A DNA stretch of 32,972 bases from CAKOSP01 sp964372145 (GTDB taxonomy: Bacteria > Bacillota_I > Bacilli_A > RF39 > UBA660): NCBI GenBank assembly GCA_964372145.1, contig CAYJPM010000005.1:1-32972 (forward strand), in the 5' to 3' direction. A program made the position numbers and the translations under genes. This document shows positions 1-7,902 of the stretch, in pieces (within the stretch, counting starts at the first letter, position 1; each line of letters begins with the position of its first letter). The notes below the pieces were generated by a model, which saw only the letters and a program-made list of their open reading frames with translations, was not told the DNA's origin and made no database searches.

Positions 1-1
1 T

Positions 2-547
2 ATGGAAATATTATTTAATGGTTATTTTAATATTTTATTAATTGTTGAACTTGTTGTTGTTTTAGGATTTTCATTTTTATTAAATAAATTATCTCCAACA
101 ATGGCAGCTTTATTTTATTTTGTATATGCAGTTATAAATGGTTTAACTTTATCTGTTATATTTGCTGTATATGAACTTAGTTCAATTACAACTGTATTTA
201 TTGTTGCATCATTAATATTTGCAGTATTATCTTTTATAGGTTTTAAAACAAAGAAGGATTTATCTGGTTGGGGAACTTATATTACTGTATTTTTAGTATT
301 TGGTATTATACTTTCTTTAGTAAATGTATTTGTTCTTAAAAATGACATGGTATCAATATTAATAGATTGGTTTATTCTTTTATTATTTATGGGTGTAACC
401 ATTTATGATATTAATAAATTAAAAAGATTATCTAATGATAATTCACTTGATAATAGTAAATTACATATTTATTTTGCTTTACAATTATATTTAGATTTCA
501 TAAATATATTCTTAAGAATATTATCATTATTTGGAAAAAGAAAATAG
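2..547 (+). CDS. Bax inhibitor-1/YccA family membrane protein, 5'-truncated
   Basis: The 181 visible residues are almost entirely hydrophobic, with about six membrane segments. They end in the family's C-terminal pattern: an Asp-containing helix (TIYDINKLKRL), a short polar stretch, then an amphipathic helix (LYLDFINIFLRILSLFGKRK). BI-1/YccA-type proteins are usually about 220-230 residues and start with one more helix. The Met at the window edge is therefore probably internal, with the true start upstream. Bacterial members are proton-sensitive Ca2+ leak channels or FtsH-associated proteins; which applies here cannot be seen. A hairpin terminator follows directly. The family call rests on the hydropathy pattern and the C-terminal motif. 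Confidence 0.75.
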   Translation: MEILFNGYFNILLIVELVVVLGFSFLLNKLSPTMAALFYFVYAVINGLTLSVIFAVYELSSITTVFIVASLIFAVLSFIGFKTKKDLSGWGTYITVFLVFGIILSLVNVFVLKNDMVSILIDWFILLLFMGVTIYDINKLKRLSNDNSLDNSKLHIYFALQLYLDFINIFLRILSLFGKRK

Positions 548-570
548 ACTATTTAGTCTATTTTTTTTAT
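541..570. terminator. Bidirectional rho-independent terminator
   Basis: A 10-bp perfect stem (541-550 with 555-564, loop ATTT) starts at the stop codon of the YccA-like gene and is followed by a T-run. The A-run on the other side lets it also serve the converging kinase gene. Confidence 0.85.
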
Positions 571-923
571 TTAAATATATATGGAACAAAAATTATTAAT
601 CCACATATTACTGATGCAGTAGCAAATATTAAAACAGCTCCTGCTGATGTATCTTTTGATATTTTAGCAAGTTCACTATATTTCGGTGATGCTATATCAA
701 CTACATTTTCTATTGAAGTGTTAAATATTTCAGATCCTATAACTAATGAAAACAATATTATACATGTTAACCACTCGTAAGTTTTAATAGAGTAATATAA
801 TCCTAATATTATTACTAGTGACATGATAATTATATGAACAATCATATTTATTTCTTTGACTACCACTATACAAATACCATTTAAGGCATTTTTCAAACTT
901 GAAAGTATATTTTTATTTTTCAT
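567..923 (-). CDS. Diacylglycerol/undecaprenol kinase (DgkA family)
   Basis: This 118-residue integral membrane protein has three hydrophobic helices and the DgkA signature. EIFNTSIENVVD carries the active-site Glu residues, followed by AKISKDTSAGAVL. Gram-positive members mainly phosphorylate undecaprenol to recycle the lipid carrier for cell-wall synthesis; Gram-negative ones act on diacylglycerol. The lineage favours the undecaprenol role, which is inference. I place the start at the ATG at 923, because AAAGGTGA lies five bases upstream; the GTG at 932 overlaps that SD. An extended -10 (TGATATAAT) lies upstream. Length is normal for the family. Confidence 0.9.
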   Translation of the reverse strand: MKNKNILSSLKNALNGICIVVVKEINMIVHIIIMSLVIILGLYYSIKTYEWLTCIILFSLVIGSEIFNTSIENVVDIASPKYSELAKISKDTSAGAVLIFATASVICGLIIFVPYIFK

Positions 924-945
924 TATTATCACCTTTATATATTTT

Positions 946-954
946 ATTATATCA
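946..954 (-). promoter_or_regulatory. Extended -10 promoter of the dgkA-type kinase gene
   Basis: On the minus strand the sequence reads TGATATAAT, a TGn extended -10. No convincing -35 is seen 16-18 bases further upstream. Confidence 0.5.
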
Positions 955-987
955 CTTTTTATATCAAAATATAAAATATATTTATAT

Positions 988-1015
988 TTGACAATAATAA
1001 TTTTTTTGTTATAAT
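988..1015 (+). promoter_or_regulatory. Consensus sigma-A promoter for the Cys-motif protein
   Basis: A perfect TTGACA (988-993) and a perfect TATAAT (1010-1015) are separated by 16 bases. This is the most canonical promoter in the window. The SD AGAGGAAA follows and then the ATG at 1043. Confidence 0.88.
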
Positions 1016-1042
1016 ATTTTAGATTTAAGAAAAGAGGAAATT

Positions 1043-1606
1043 ATGAGTTTAGAAAGAGATTATGAAGGTAAATGTTTAACATGCAAATATTATTCTGATT
1101 ATGTTACTAACAAGAAATGTTATCAGTGTAATAAAGGCGTTAATTCATATCAATTACCTAATTTTTCATGTCGTCATTACACTAATGCAAGAAGAAGTGA
1201 AAATCAATTGCGCGCAAATATGTCTAGATTAACAAGATTCTATGTTATAACTAGAATTATGAATATTTTAAATGTTACAGAAGATAATTATATTTTTAAA
1301 GTTTTATTAGATTTTAATGATAATATATTAAGAAATAGTGATAAATACTATGAATTTATTGAGTACTATGATCAAGTTGGTTTAAAACTAGCTGAAAAAT
1401 TAGAAACAAGTGGTAACAAATACATATTATCTGCTTATTATTATTATAATTTTTTAAAACCTATGTCAGTTTGTATTGTAAATCAAGATTATGACAATGC
1501 ATTTTCATTTCTCCATAACATGTTAAATGATTTGTGTATTATTGATGAAAATAATAGTGATATGACTTATGAAAGATACAGAAAGCAAAATAAAACTCAA
1601 AATTAA
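1043..1606 (+). CDS. Hypothetical protein with N-terminal Cys cluster (zinc-binding candidate)
   Basis: I do not recognise a named family. The 187-residue protein has five Cys near its N-terminus: C11-x2-C14, C26-x2-C29 and C43. That spacing suggests a treble-clef or ribbon-type zinc site. The remaining 140 residues look helical and soluble, with many Tyr and Asn and no membrane segment or signal peptide. The gene is monocistronic, with a perfect -35/-10 promoter, a good SD and its own hairpin terminator, so it is probably well expressed. The Cys pairs could instead be structural in a nucleic-acid-binding protein. No function can be assigned. Confidence 0.75.
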   Translation: MSLERDYEGKCLTCKYYSDYVTNKKCYQCNKGVNSYQLPNFSCRHYTNARRSENQLRANMSRLTRFYVITRIMNILNVTEDNYIFKVLLDFNDNILRNSDKYYEFIEYYDQVGLKLAEKLETSGNKYILSAYYYYNFLKPMSVCIVNQDYDNAFSFLHNMLNDLCIIDENNSDMTYERYRKQNKTQN

Positions 1607-1616
1607 TTTGAGTTTT
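1592..1616. terminator. Bidirectional terminator between converging genes
   Basis: A 10-bp stem (1592-1601 with 1607-1616, loop 1602-1606) overlaps the stop codon of the plus-strand gene. The T- and A-rich flanks serve both it and the RDD gene ending at 1617. Confidence 0.85.
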
Positions 1617-2192
1617 TTATATGTTTACAACTTCTGATTTACTAATTATATCATGTAATCCTTTATGATCTGTTTTAAATATTATCATAAATGCAGATAT
1701 CCATAAAATTAAACCTGCAGCATTGGATGTTATTAAATTTAAAATATAATATGTATTTTCATCAATAAAATATATTGTTAATAAATTGAATATAGTAATT
1801 ATCGTTCCATACAATAATATAGCTTTAATTAATAAACTTTTAACACTTATATCTGTTCCATCATTATTTTGAACTTTTAATTTCAATAACTTTTTACCTA
1901 AAGTTTGACCTCCAGTATACTTTTGAAAATATACAAAATATCCTGCAATAATTAAAATTTCTACAACGAAGTATACTACTCCATTTTTTGCTAAATCAAA
2001 ACTTACTTGATTAATTTCTTCATTTGTAGAACCATCATCTAATATTAAATTTGTATATTCATTATTATATTTTAAATATTCTTCATAATTTGGATTTATA
2101 TATGATATTTGAATTATTAATGTTAATAACGTTGTTACAAATAACATATCTACTATATATGCGCAAATTCGTTTTAAACCTATATTTTTCAT
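1617..2192 (-). CDS. RDD family membrane protein
   Basis: This 191-residue protein carries the RDD motifs: an Arg and Asp at the start of helix 1 (RICAYIVDMLF) and the loop TGGQTLGKKLLKLKV before the third helix. Four hydrophobic segments are visible. A hydrophilic stretch around residues 35-65 lies between helices 1 and 2 and is probably extracellular. RDD proteins are poorly understood; some affect Na+/H+ exchange or envelope maturation. It is the last gene of the abi-htrA-RDD operon, five bases after htrA, with only a weak SD, so it is probably translationally coupled. The pairing with HtrA hints at a common envelope-quality role, which is inference. Confidence 0.85.
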   Translation of the reverse strand: MKNIGLKRICAYIVDMLFVTTLLTLIIQISYINPNYEEYLKYNNEYTNLILDDGSTNEEINQVSFDLAKNGVVYFVVEILIIAGYFVYFQKYTGGQTLGKKLLKLKVQNNDGTDISVKSLLIKAILLYGTIITIFNLLTIYFIDENTYYILNLITSNAAGLILWISAFMIIFKTDHKGLHDIISKSEVVNI

Positions 2193-2197
2193 AATTG

Positions 2198-3289
2198 TTA
2201 TGCATCTACTTTAGCTTTTAATTCTATATCAGTAGTATATTCCTTCCCATCTCTAATATATGATATTTCAATAGTTTCTCCTATATCATGTTTATATAAT
2301 TCGTATCTTAGCATATTTGCTGATTCTATTGCTTTTCCATTAATTTCTGTTATTATATCATTAATTTTTAATCCACCTGCAGATGCTGACGAATTATTTT
2401 CTACTACCGTTAGTAATACACCATCTTCAACATTTGCATCTTCAATAATACTTTTATATTCATTACTATTTATTATATCCACTATATCTAACATACCTAT
2501 ACCTAAATATGGATTTTCATCTTCTCCTGATATTATAGATTCAGCAGTGTCTATCGCATGTTCTATTGGAATAGCAAACCCCATTCCTTCTACACCTTCT
2601 TCTGCTAATTTCAGTGTATTTATACCAATTACTTCACCATTTGAATTACATAATGGTCCACCACTATTACCACTATTTATAGCAGCATCTGTTTGAATAA
2701 CTGACATTATATAATCTGTTGTGTTAGTACTATTAACTGATACTTCTACATATCTATCTTTACCTGATACTATACCTCTTGTAACTGTCCAAGAAAATGC
2801 ACTATCAAGTGGAGCTCCTACTGCAAATGCTGTATCTCCAACTCTTACTTCATCATTATTACCAATTTCTGCTATTTTAATTATTTCATCTTTATTTACA
2901 GTTAACACTGCTATGTCTTCATATTCGTTGTATCCAATAATTTCTGTAGTAATTTCTTCTTCATTAGTAAAAGTAACATTTACTTTATTTGTTCCATCTA
3001 TAACATGAGCATTTGTTAAAATATAAGCTTTGTCACCTTCAATTTTATATACAAAACCTGTTCCTGATGAATATAATGTATTATCATTATATGCACTTAC
3101 AACTACTACTGCATCGTATATTTTATCTACAGCATCTGCTATCCCATTATCAGTTATTGTTACTTCTTCTTCAGTTTTTGTTACAATTGTACTAAAACTT
3201 TGAGGAAACGCGTATATTACTGCGTACATTAGCACAGCACCTATTATTAAAGCTCCTATTATTTTAAAAGTATTATTATTTTTTTCCAT
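2198..3289 (-). CDS. HtrA/DegP-like membrane-anchored serine protease
   Basis: The 363-residue protein begins with one signal-anchor helix (about residues 8-28), followed by a trypsin-like domain. The catalytic triad is visible: H95 in TNAHVI, D125 in YEDIAVL and S209 in GNSGGPL. A single PDZ domain (about 258-357) ends the protein. This matches Gram-positive HtrA enzymes, which degrade misfolded proteins outside the membrane. All catalytic residues are present and the length is normal. The start codon directly follows the upstream abi stop (TAA-ATG), with SD AAGGA inside the abi 3' end, so translation of the two is probably coupled. It contains a single Cys (C214), so no internal disulfide is expected. 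Confidence 0.93.
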   Translation of the reverse strand: MEKNNNTFKIIGALIIGAVLMYAVIYAFPQSFSTIVTKTEEEVTITDNGIADAVDKIYDAVVVVSAYNDNTLYSSGTGFVYKIEGDKAYILTNAHVIDGTNKVNVTFTNEEEITTEIIGYNEYEDIAVLTVNKDEIIKIAEIGNNDEVRVGDTAFAVGAPLDSAFSWTVTRGIVSGKDRYVEVSVNSTNTTDYIMSVIQTDAAINSGNSGGPLCNSNGEVIGINTLKLAEEGVEGMGFAIPIEHAIDTAESIISGEDENPYLGIGMLDIVDIINSNEYKSIIEDANVEDGVLLTVVENNSSASAGGLKINDIITEINGKAIESANMLRYELYKHDIGETIEISYIRDGKEYTTDIELKAKVDA

Positions 3290-4222
3290 TTAATTCATCC
3301 TTACTATTTCTCTATAGTTTGTTGGGAATCCCATATGTTCTAAAACATCATTTATACTAATAGTTTTTAATTTTCCAGAAAGAAAATCAAGTTCATAATT
3401 TAATTCTCCCATTAAGGCATTAAATTTACTTTCGCTTAAAACTTGTTTTAAAATTATGATTAATCCAAACAAATCATTTTTTCCATATTTATATTCACCC
3501 TCTAATTTTGGGATATATAAATTGTGATGATATTTAGTATCATCTACTGATTTTTGTGTTCTATGTTCATAACATATATCTTCATGAGCACATAAATTAC
3601 GATAGTTGGCTAATATTGGTAAATACAATATTAACTTATCTACTGTAGTGTTAAAAACGTCTGCTATTTCTTGTTGATCTTGTGTTTGTAGTACTTGATA
3701 TAATTCACCAATTATTCCAAATGATAATACTTTAACCACTATCCACATCGGGATAAATCCATAATTATCTAAGTAATGACTTGTTGCAGAGTGTTGTTTT
3801 CCATTAACATTAATTTGTCTTTTCATTTTTTTTAACAAATCATTAATTTGTTTCACTTTTTGATGATTGTTAGCAAAATTTTTAGGATTTAAATAATTTT
3901 GTTCTTTAAAACCATGATTTTTACTCATTACATATGACAATATACTTTTTAAATTATTTTCAAAAATAAGCATATTTTTAAATATAATATTTCTTAATTG
4001 TCTATCAAAGTGAAACATAGAATATAATTCATCAAAAGTTGTCCCTTCAATATAATTTCTATCATCATTAGACTTCATAAATAATAATTTATATCCTGTT
4101 AAGAAAAAGTAACTTTCTCTTAATAATACATTTCTAGTATAATCATAGTTTTCTATAATCATTCCTTTACTAGATAATATCTCTATTTGTTCTTCTAACG
4201 ATTTGAATGTCTTCATTTTCAC
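3290..4222 (-). CDS. Abi-family (AbiD/AbiF-like, Abi_2) HEPN protein
   Basis: The roughly 310-residue protein has the Abi_2 layout: an N-terminal SLEEQIEILSSKGM segment, the hydrophobic YFFLTGYK motif, the FDRQLRNIIF helix, and near residue 210 the motif RNLCAHED. R-x4-H is the HEPN ribonuclease signature. Related proteins abort phage infection, probably by cleaving RNA. The preferred start is GTG 4222, five bases after AAAGGTGA, the same spacing as the kinase gene at 923. The ATG at 4216 is possible, and the GTG at 4231 overlaps the SD. No separate antitoxin gene adjoins it. Instead it is the first gene of an operon with htrA and an RDD gene, which is unusual for a defence gene. Confidence 0.85.
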   Translation of the reverse strand: MKMKTFKSLEEQIEILSSKGMIIENYDYTRNVLLRESYFFLTGYKLLFMKSNDDRNYIEGTTFDELYSMFHFDRQLRNIIFKNMLIFENNLKSILSYVMSKNHGFKEQNYLNPKNFANNHQKVKQINDLLKKMKRQINVNGKQHSATSHYLDNYGFIPMWIVVKVLSFGIIGELYQVLQTQDQQEIADVFNTTVDKLILYLPILANYRNLCAHEDICYEHRTQKSVDDTKYHHNLYIPKLEGEYKYGKNDLFGLIIILKQVLSESKFNALMGELNYELDFLSGKLKTISINDVLEHMGFPTNYREIVRMN

Positions 4223-4246
4223 AATAATCACCTTTTTATCATAATC

Positions 4247-4255
4247 ATTATATCA
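4247..4255 (-). promoter_or_regulatory. Extended -10 promoter of the abi-htrA-RDD operon
   Basis: The minus strand reads TGATATAAT, about 25 bases before the GTG start. The -35 region is weak (TATATT at 17 bases). Confidence 0.5.
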
Positions 4256-4305
4256 CAAAGATCATATATAATATATAATTATTGAGTGTATTATTTGTAA
4301 AGTAC

Positions 4306-4334
4306 TTGTGATAACTAAGTGAAAATGATAAAAT
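4306..4334 (+). promoter_or_regulatory. Promoter of the phospholipase C-like gene
   Basis: TTGTGA (4306-4311), a 17-base spacer and TAAAAT (4329-4334), preceded by TG as an extended -10. The SD GGTGAT and the ATG at 4352 follow. Confidence 0.55.
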
Positions 4335-4351
4335 TTTATTGGTGATAATTT

Positions 4352-5332
4352 ATGCCTGCTACATATGCACATAATAGATTTGGGAAAGATGTCTATAATA
4401 AATCAAATAAATCTATTAAAAATTCTATTAATGATTCAATGCCATATTATGAATTATTTTGTCAAAGTTTTGATAATTTATTCTTTTATAGTGCATTTAA
4501 TTTTATATACGGAAAAGATATTAGAAATCTTGGTCATTTTGCTCATAAAAATAATGTGAATTTATATTTTAAAAATATAATTGATTATATAAAGAATAAT
4601 AACTTATATAATAATTCTTATTTATTAAGTTATTTATATGGATCGATTAATCATTATATACTTGATTCTACTATGCATCCATATATATTTTATAAAACTG
4701 GTGCTTATTATAAAGATAGAAAAGAAACTCATAAGTATAATGGACTACATACAAAATTTGAATTTATGTTAGATGCTTTTTTGTATAATTATGATACGAA
4801 CTTAAATTATAAGTACTTTGATGTTGATAAGAAACTATTTTACAAATTGAAGTTTCCTGATCAACTTATTAAAACTATAGATAATGTTTTTTTTAATACT
4901 TTTAAAATTGAAAATATTGGTAAAAAATTTAATAAATCTTATAACGATTACAGATTAACTTATAAATATGGTTTTATTGATAAATATAATATTAAAAAAT
5001 ATATTTTTAATATTATTGATAAAGTGTCTGGTGATAAAATTAAAAATATTAGATACTATACTACTAATATAGATAATATTGAGCCTGAAATACTTAATTT
5101 AGATAAAAAAAATTGGTATCACTCATGTGATAAATCAATTTCAAGTAATAAATCTTTTTTTGAATTATATGAAGATGCAGTAAATAAGTCAGTTGATATA
5201 ATTAAAAAAATTGATTTATATTTTAAAGGAAAATATGATTATGAAAAGTTATTATTAGAAATTGGTAATAGCAGTTACTCTACTGGGTTGTCTCTTGATA
5301 ACAATAAAAAACATAAATATTTTGAATTTTAA
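4352..5332 (+). CDS. Zinc-dependent phospholipase C family protein
   Basis: The 326-residue protein starts MPATYAHNRFG and contains LYGSINHYILDSTMHPYI, then GAYYKDRKETHKYNGLHTKFEFMLDAFLY. These are the spaced His, Asp and Glu residues of the Zn_dep_PLPC fold (family typified by Bacillus cereus PLC and clostridial alpha-toxin). No signal peptide is present, so as in many uncharacterised bacterial members it is probably intracellular and need not act on phospholipids. The second half (about residues 165-326) is rich in Asn, Lys and Tyr and matches nothing I know. The stop codon overlaps the end of the converging amidase gene by four bases. The SD is GGTGAT. Confidence 0.75.
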   Translation: MPATYAHNRFGKDVYNKSNKSIKNSINDSMPYYELFCQSFDNLFFYSAFNFIYGKDIRNLGHFAHKNNVNLYFKNIIDYIKNNNLYNNSYLLSYLYGSINHYILDSTMHPYIFYKTGAYYKDRKETHKYNGLHTKFEFMLDAFLYNYDTNLNYKYFDVDKKLFYKLKFPDQLIKTIDNVFFNTFKIENIGKKFNKSYNDYRLTYKYGFIDKYNIKKYIFNIIDKVSGDKIKNIRYYTTNIDNIEPEILNLDKKNWYHSCDKSISSNKSFFELYEDAVNKSVDIIKKIDLYFKGKYDYEKLLLEIGNSSYSTGLSLDNNKKHKYFEF

Positions 5333-5976
5333 AAATAATTTATTAAAGAATTAGCAATTATTACTGCTAATTCTTTTTGATATTCAGAATTAGATAAATT
5401 TTGTCTTTCATTATAATTTGATAGAAATCCACATTCTATTAATACACCATCTATTTCTAACTTAGGATACATATATGTATTTTCTGGTATATTTTGTATT
5501 TCTCTTTTAGTATTTAATTCTTTATTTAATTCTTCTTGGATAATACTTGCTAATATTTTATTATTTTCTAAATAAAATATTTGTGGACCTGAATAAGATG
5601 TATCATTTAAATAATTTAAATGAATTGATAAATATATATCAGCATTTGATTCATTAATTAACTTTATTCTATTATCAAAATCACTTCTTTTTCTCCACGT
5701 TGCATTTGGTTTGCTTAGATCATAATCTCCATCTCTTGTTAAAATTACTATTGCACCTAATTTACTTAATTCTTTTTCTAACTCTAAAACTATTGATAAG
5801 TTTATATCTTTTTCTAATATATTACCATGTAATGTTCCAGGGTCTACTCCCCCATGTCCTGCATCTAAAATAATCATTTTACCTGTTAATGGAAGTGATG
5901 CATATATTGGTGTTAAATTAAAAATTATTGTTAATATAATAAAACTTATTAACATTACCCTATAATACTTTTTCAT
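5329..5976 (-). CDS. N-acetylmuramoyl-L-alanine amidase (Amidase_3)
   Basis: After an N-terminal signal or anchor helix (about residues 7-27), the 215-residue protein is a single Amidase_3 domain. The zinc ligands are H41 (LDAGHGG), E55 (LEKDIN) and H119 (SIHLN), and the catalytic Glu is E181 (LIECGFLSN). It should cleave the MurNAc-L-Ala bond of peptidoglycan outside the membrane. The bare domain resembles CwlD-type enzymes, but nothing nearby indicates sporulation. No clear SD precedes the ATG, so expression may be low or depend on upstream transcription. A terminator for the upstream gene sits just 20 bases before it. Confidence 0.92.
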   Translation of the reverse strand: MKKYYRVMLISFIILTIIFNLTPIYASLPLTGKMIILDAGHGGVDPGTLHGNILEKDINLSIVLELEKELSKLGAIVILTRDGDYDLSKPNATWRKRSDFDNRIKLINESNADIYLSIHLNYLNDTSYSGPQIFYLENNKILASIIQEELNKELNTKREIQNIPENTYMYPKLEIDGVLIECGFLSNYNERQNLSNSEYQKELAVIIANSLINYF

Positions 5977-5995
5977 AATTAATGTATATGCAAAA

Positions 5996-6021
5996 AATAA
6001 ATACTATTTCTAGTATTTATT
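5996..6021 (-). terminator. Rho-independent terminator
   Basis: An 11-bp perfect stem (5996-6006 with 6011-6021, loop TTTC) is followed on the minus strand by a run of T. It ends the VUT-membrane protein transcript and overlaps the last codons of the membrane protein. Confidence 0.85.
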
Positions 6022-6646
6022 CGTTTTCAATAATATAATCTGATTGCTCACTATTATCTTTAGTGATAATCCAGAAAAACCAACTACCAAATTTATATTC
6101 ACTGTTTGGTAATATACCTGCAGATGGCGCTAAACCATTATTTAATTGAAATCTATATCCTAATCCAATATATTCGTTGTCATAACTAGCATTTACTAAA
6201 ATCATGAATATTGGCATTTTTTCATTTTTTATTCTAATATTATCTACTATACAAAATGTTATTGATAATATTAATATTGTTATTATGAAAATTGTTGTTA
6301 TCTTTTTAGTTAATTTTTTTATTTCATTATTTTTATAAAGTACTACTAAATCACAAATAATAAAATAAAAAAATAATATTCCATGTATTAAATACGGGTC
6401 TATCATATGGTTTTCATACTGCATACTTATATAAAAAGATATAATTATTGGAATAATAGATATTATACTAGCAAAGTTTTTTTTCTTATAAAGTAAAATA
6501 CCCGTTATCCAAAATGTGATATTAAAGACAATCACTACCCATGTTATAGATTCAATATCTCCAAACAGAACTAATATATTTAATAAAGTTAAAAGTATTG
6601 CTGGAATGGTATAAACATTAAATATTAATTTTAATTTTGATTTCAA
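6017..6646 (-). CDS. Hypothetical multi-pass membrane protein
   Basis: I recognise no family. The 209-residue protein has about five hydrophobic helices in its first 135 residues. A roughly 70-residue extracytoplasmic C-terminal part (MILVNASYDNEYIGLGYRF onward) ends in acidic residues. The start is TTG at 6646: a strong GGAG lies ten bases upstream and no ATG fits better. It follows the VUT gene by 20 bases on the same strand, with a terminator at its end, so the two form a short operon. The tail's shape suggests an exported domain, but no function can be inferred. Confidence 0.75.
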   Translation of the reverse strand: MKSKLKLIFNVYTIPAILLTLLNILVLFGDIESITWVVIVFNITFWITGILLYKKKNFASIISIIPIIISFYISMQYENHMIDPYLIHGILFFYFIICDLVVLYKNNEIKKLTKKITTIFIITILILSITFCIVDNIRIKNEKMPIFMILVNASYDNEYIGLGYRFQLNNGLAPSAGILPNSEYKFGSWFFWIITKDNSEQSDYIIENE

Positions 6647-6666
6647 TTTTAGACAACTCCTATCTA

Positions 6667-7248
6667 TTATTTTTTGTCAAATTTTATAGTTAAATATGAC
6701 AATATAAAAGCAATTGCTAATCTAAATGACATTGAATATAAGAATGTGATATTGTACATACCGTCTACTATATATGTAAACAGTACACTATCAAGTAGTA
6801 ACACAATAAAATATGTTGTAAACAGTGTAAATAATGTTACATTTTTTGTTTTAAGTAAAAATGTATATATAATTAAGTTTACTAATTGACTTAATCCAAA
6901 TGCCACTATGCTACCCATAGAAGTATATAATGAACTACTAACTCCGATTTGATTATTTATACAAAAGAATATAGCTTGTATTAATACTACTATAAATAAC
7001 GCAGTAATAGTTTTAGTACTACCATATTTTTTCGTAATGATATTAGCAATCATAAATACCACTGGAAAACTAAATACACTGTAAACTATTGGCATATTCC
7101 AAAATTCAAAATAATAATCAACTAATATATTTGATACTAACATTACCAACGTTAATATACCAATTAACATTATATAGTTACTAGTGTTGATACTTTGATT
7201 TTTTTTAGTACTTTTTTTAACAACTTTTTTTGTTACTTTTTTCTTCAT
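6667..7248 (-). CDS. VUT/YhhQ-like transporter, divergent
   Basis: About 193 residues with six membrane segments after a lysine-rich N-terminus. The motif order follows the VUT (queuosine-precursor transporter) family: VSNILVDY, then FSFPVVFMIANIITKKYG, then FGLSQLVNLIIY, then LLLDSVLF. In the family as I recall it, the second and third motifs normally carry Asp (FPxxFLxxDIxxExYG and QxxDVxxY). Here both read Asn, which may change substrate or function. The start is the ATG at 7248 after AGGAG; the GTG at 7257 overlaps the SD. An extended -10 lies upstream. The next gene is an unknown membrane protein. Confidence 0.7.
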   Translation of the reverse strand: MKKKVTKKVVKKSTKKNQSINTSNYIMLIGILTLVMLVSNILVDYYFEFWNMPIVYSVFSFPVVFMIANIITKKYGSTKTITALFIVVLIQAIFFCINNQIGVSSSLYTSMGSIVAFGLSQLVNLIIYTFLLKTKNVTLFTLFTTYFIVLLLDSVLFTYIVDGMYNITFLYSMSFRLAIAFILSYLTIKFDKK

Positions 7249-7272
7249 ACTTATCACTCCTATTATGCTATA

Positions 7273-7281
7273 AGTATATCA
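7273..7281 (-). promoter_or_regulatory. Extended -10 promoter of the VUT operon
   Basis: The minus strand reads TGATATACT about 25 bases before the start codon. No strong -35 is visible. Confidence 0.45.
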
Positions 7282-7344
7282 TTTTATTTGTGTACAATAA
7301 ATTTATTTTTAACTTACTTTACACTTAAAACATAGTATTTTACA

Positions 7345-7803
7345 TCAATTTTTCAATATAGTTTCTAGCCACTCTTCTTTTGCTTCTATATCTATAATTT
7401 TTATATTTTCATATATTGGAACACTTTTATATTCTGGAGCATTCCATTCTTTCACTCCGCCGTGATGAGAACACGTTCCTGAACCAGTTGAACATGAGGG
7501 ACTTCTTGTTCCATCATTACATAAAGTACAATATCCAGTTATTACCTCATTATATCCTACTATCTTTTCTTCATAATGATATTCTTCTTTTATTTCAGGA
7601 TGAATTAAATATAATTCATAATCAATTCCTTCTAATACGCAATTTTCTATAACTGTTATTCCATCACATTCTAATATAATATTTTCTTTTACTTCTGTTT
7701 CTTTTTCTAGTTCATCACTTTTTTCTACGTTTAAATTACCTTCTGAGTTAAATATTACACTAATTATTGATAAAAATATTACAACTCTTATTAAAGTTAT
7801 CAT
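7345..7803 (-). CDS. Exported protein with DUF3761-like Cys/His domain
   Basis: The 152-residue protein has an N-terminal hydrophobic signal or anchor (about 1-19), an acidic stretch, and near residues 91-122 the pattern CTLCNDGTRSPSC...GTCSHHGGVKEW. CxDGTxSxS...GxCSHHGGVxxW is typical of small exported DUF3761-type domains of unknown function. The protein has six Cys, an even number that fits disulfides outside the membrane. A repeated sequence theme (YEEKIVGYNEVITGY) precedes the domain. The start is ATG 7803 after AGAGGTG. The gene has its own -35/-10 and is separated from the VUT operon by a further promoter. Confidence 0.75.
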   Translation of the reverse strand: MITLIRVVIFLSIISVIFNSEGNLNVEKSDELEKETEVKENIILECDGITVIENCVLEGIDYELYLIHPEIKEEYHYEEKIVGYNEVITGYCTLCNDGTRSPSCSTGSGTCSHHGGVKEWNAPEYKSVPIYENIKIIDIEAKEEWLETILKN

Positions 7804-7838
7804 ATATACTACACCTCTAATATAAGTTTATCAAATAT

Positions 7839-7866
7839 ATTATATATATTTTTTTATTTGTTTCAA
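7839..7866 (-). promoter_or_regulatory. Promoter of the DUF3761-like gene
   Basis: On the minus strand TTGAAA (7861-7866), a 16-base spacer and TATAAT (7839-7844). The expected transcription start lies about 30 bases before the ATG. Confidence 0.65.
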
Positions 7867-7902
7867 TTCATCTGTTTTATGCTCAAATGTAATATTATGC
7901 AT

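Noticed and set aside
2721..3008. Plus-strand reading frame opposite htrA
   Set aside because: It lies wholly within a well-supported protease gene and has no SD or family resemblance.
5329..5976. Naming the amidase cwlD
   Set aside because: The bare Amidase_3 domain fits, but no sporulation gene is nearby to support a spore-cortex role.
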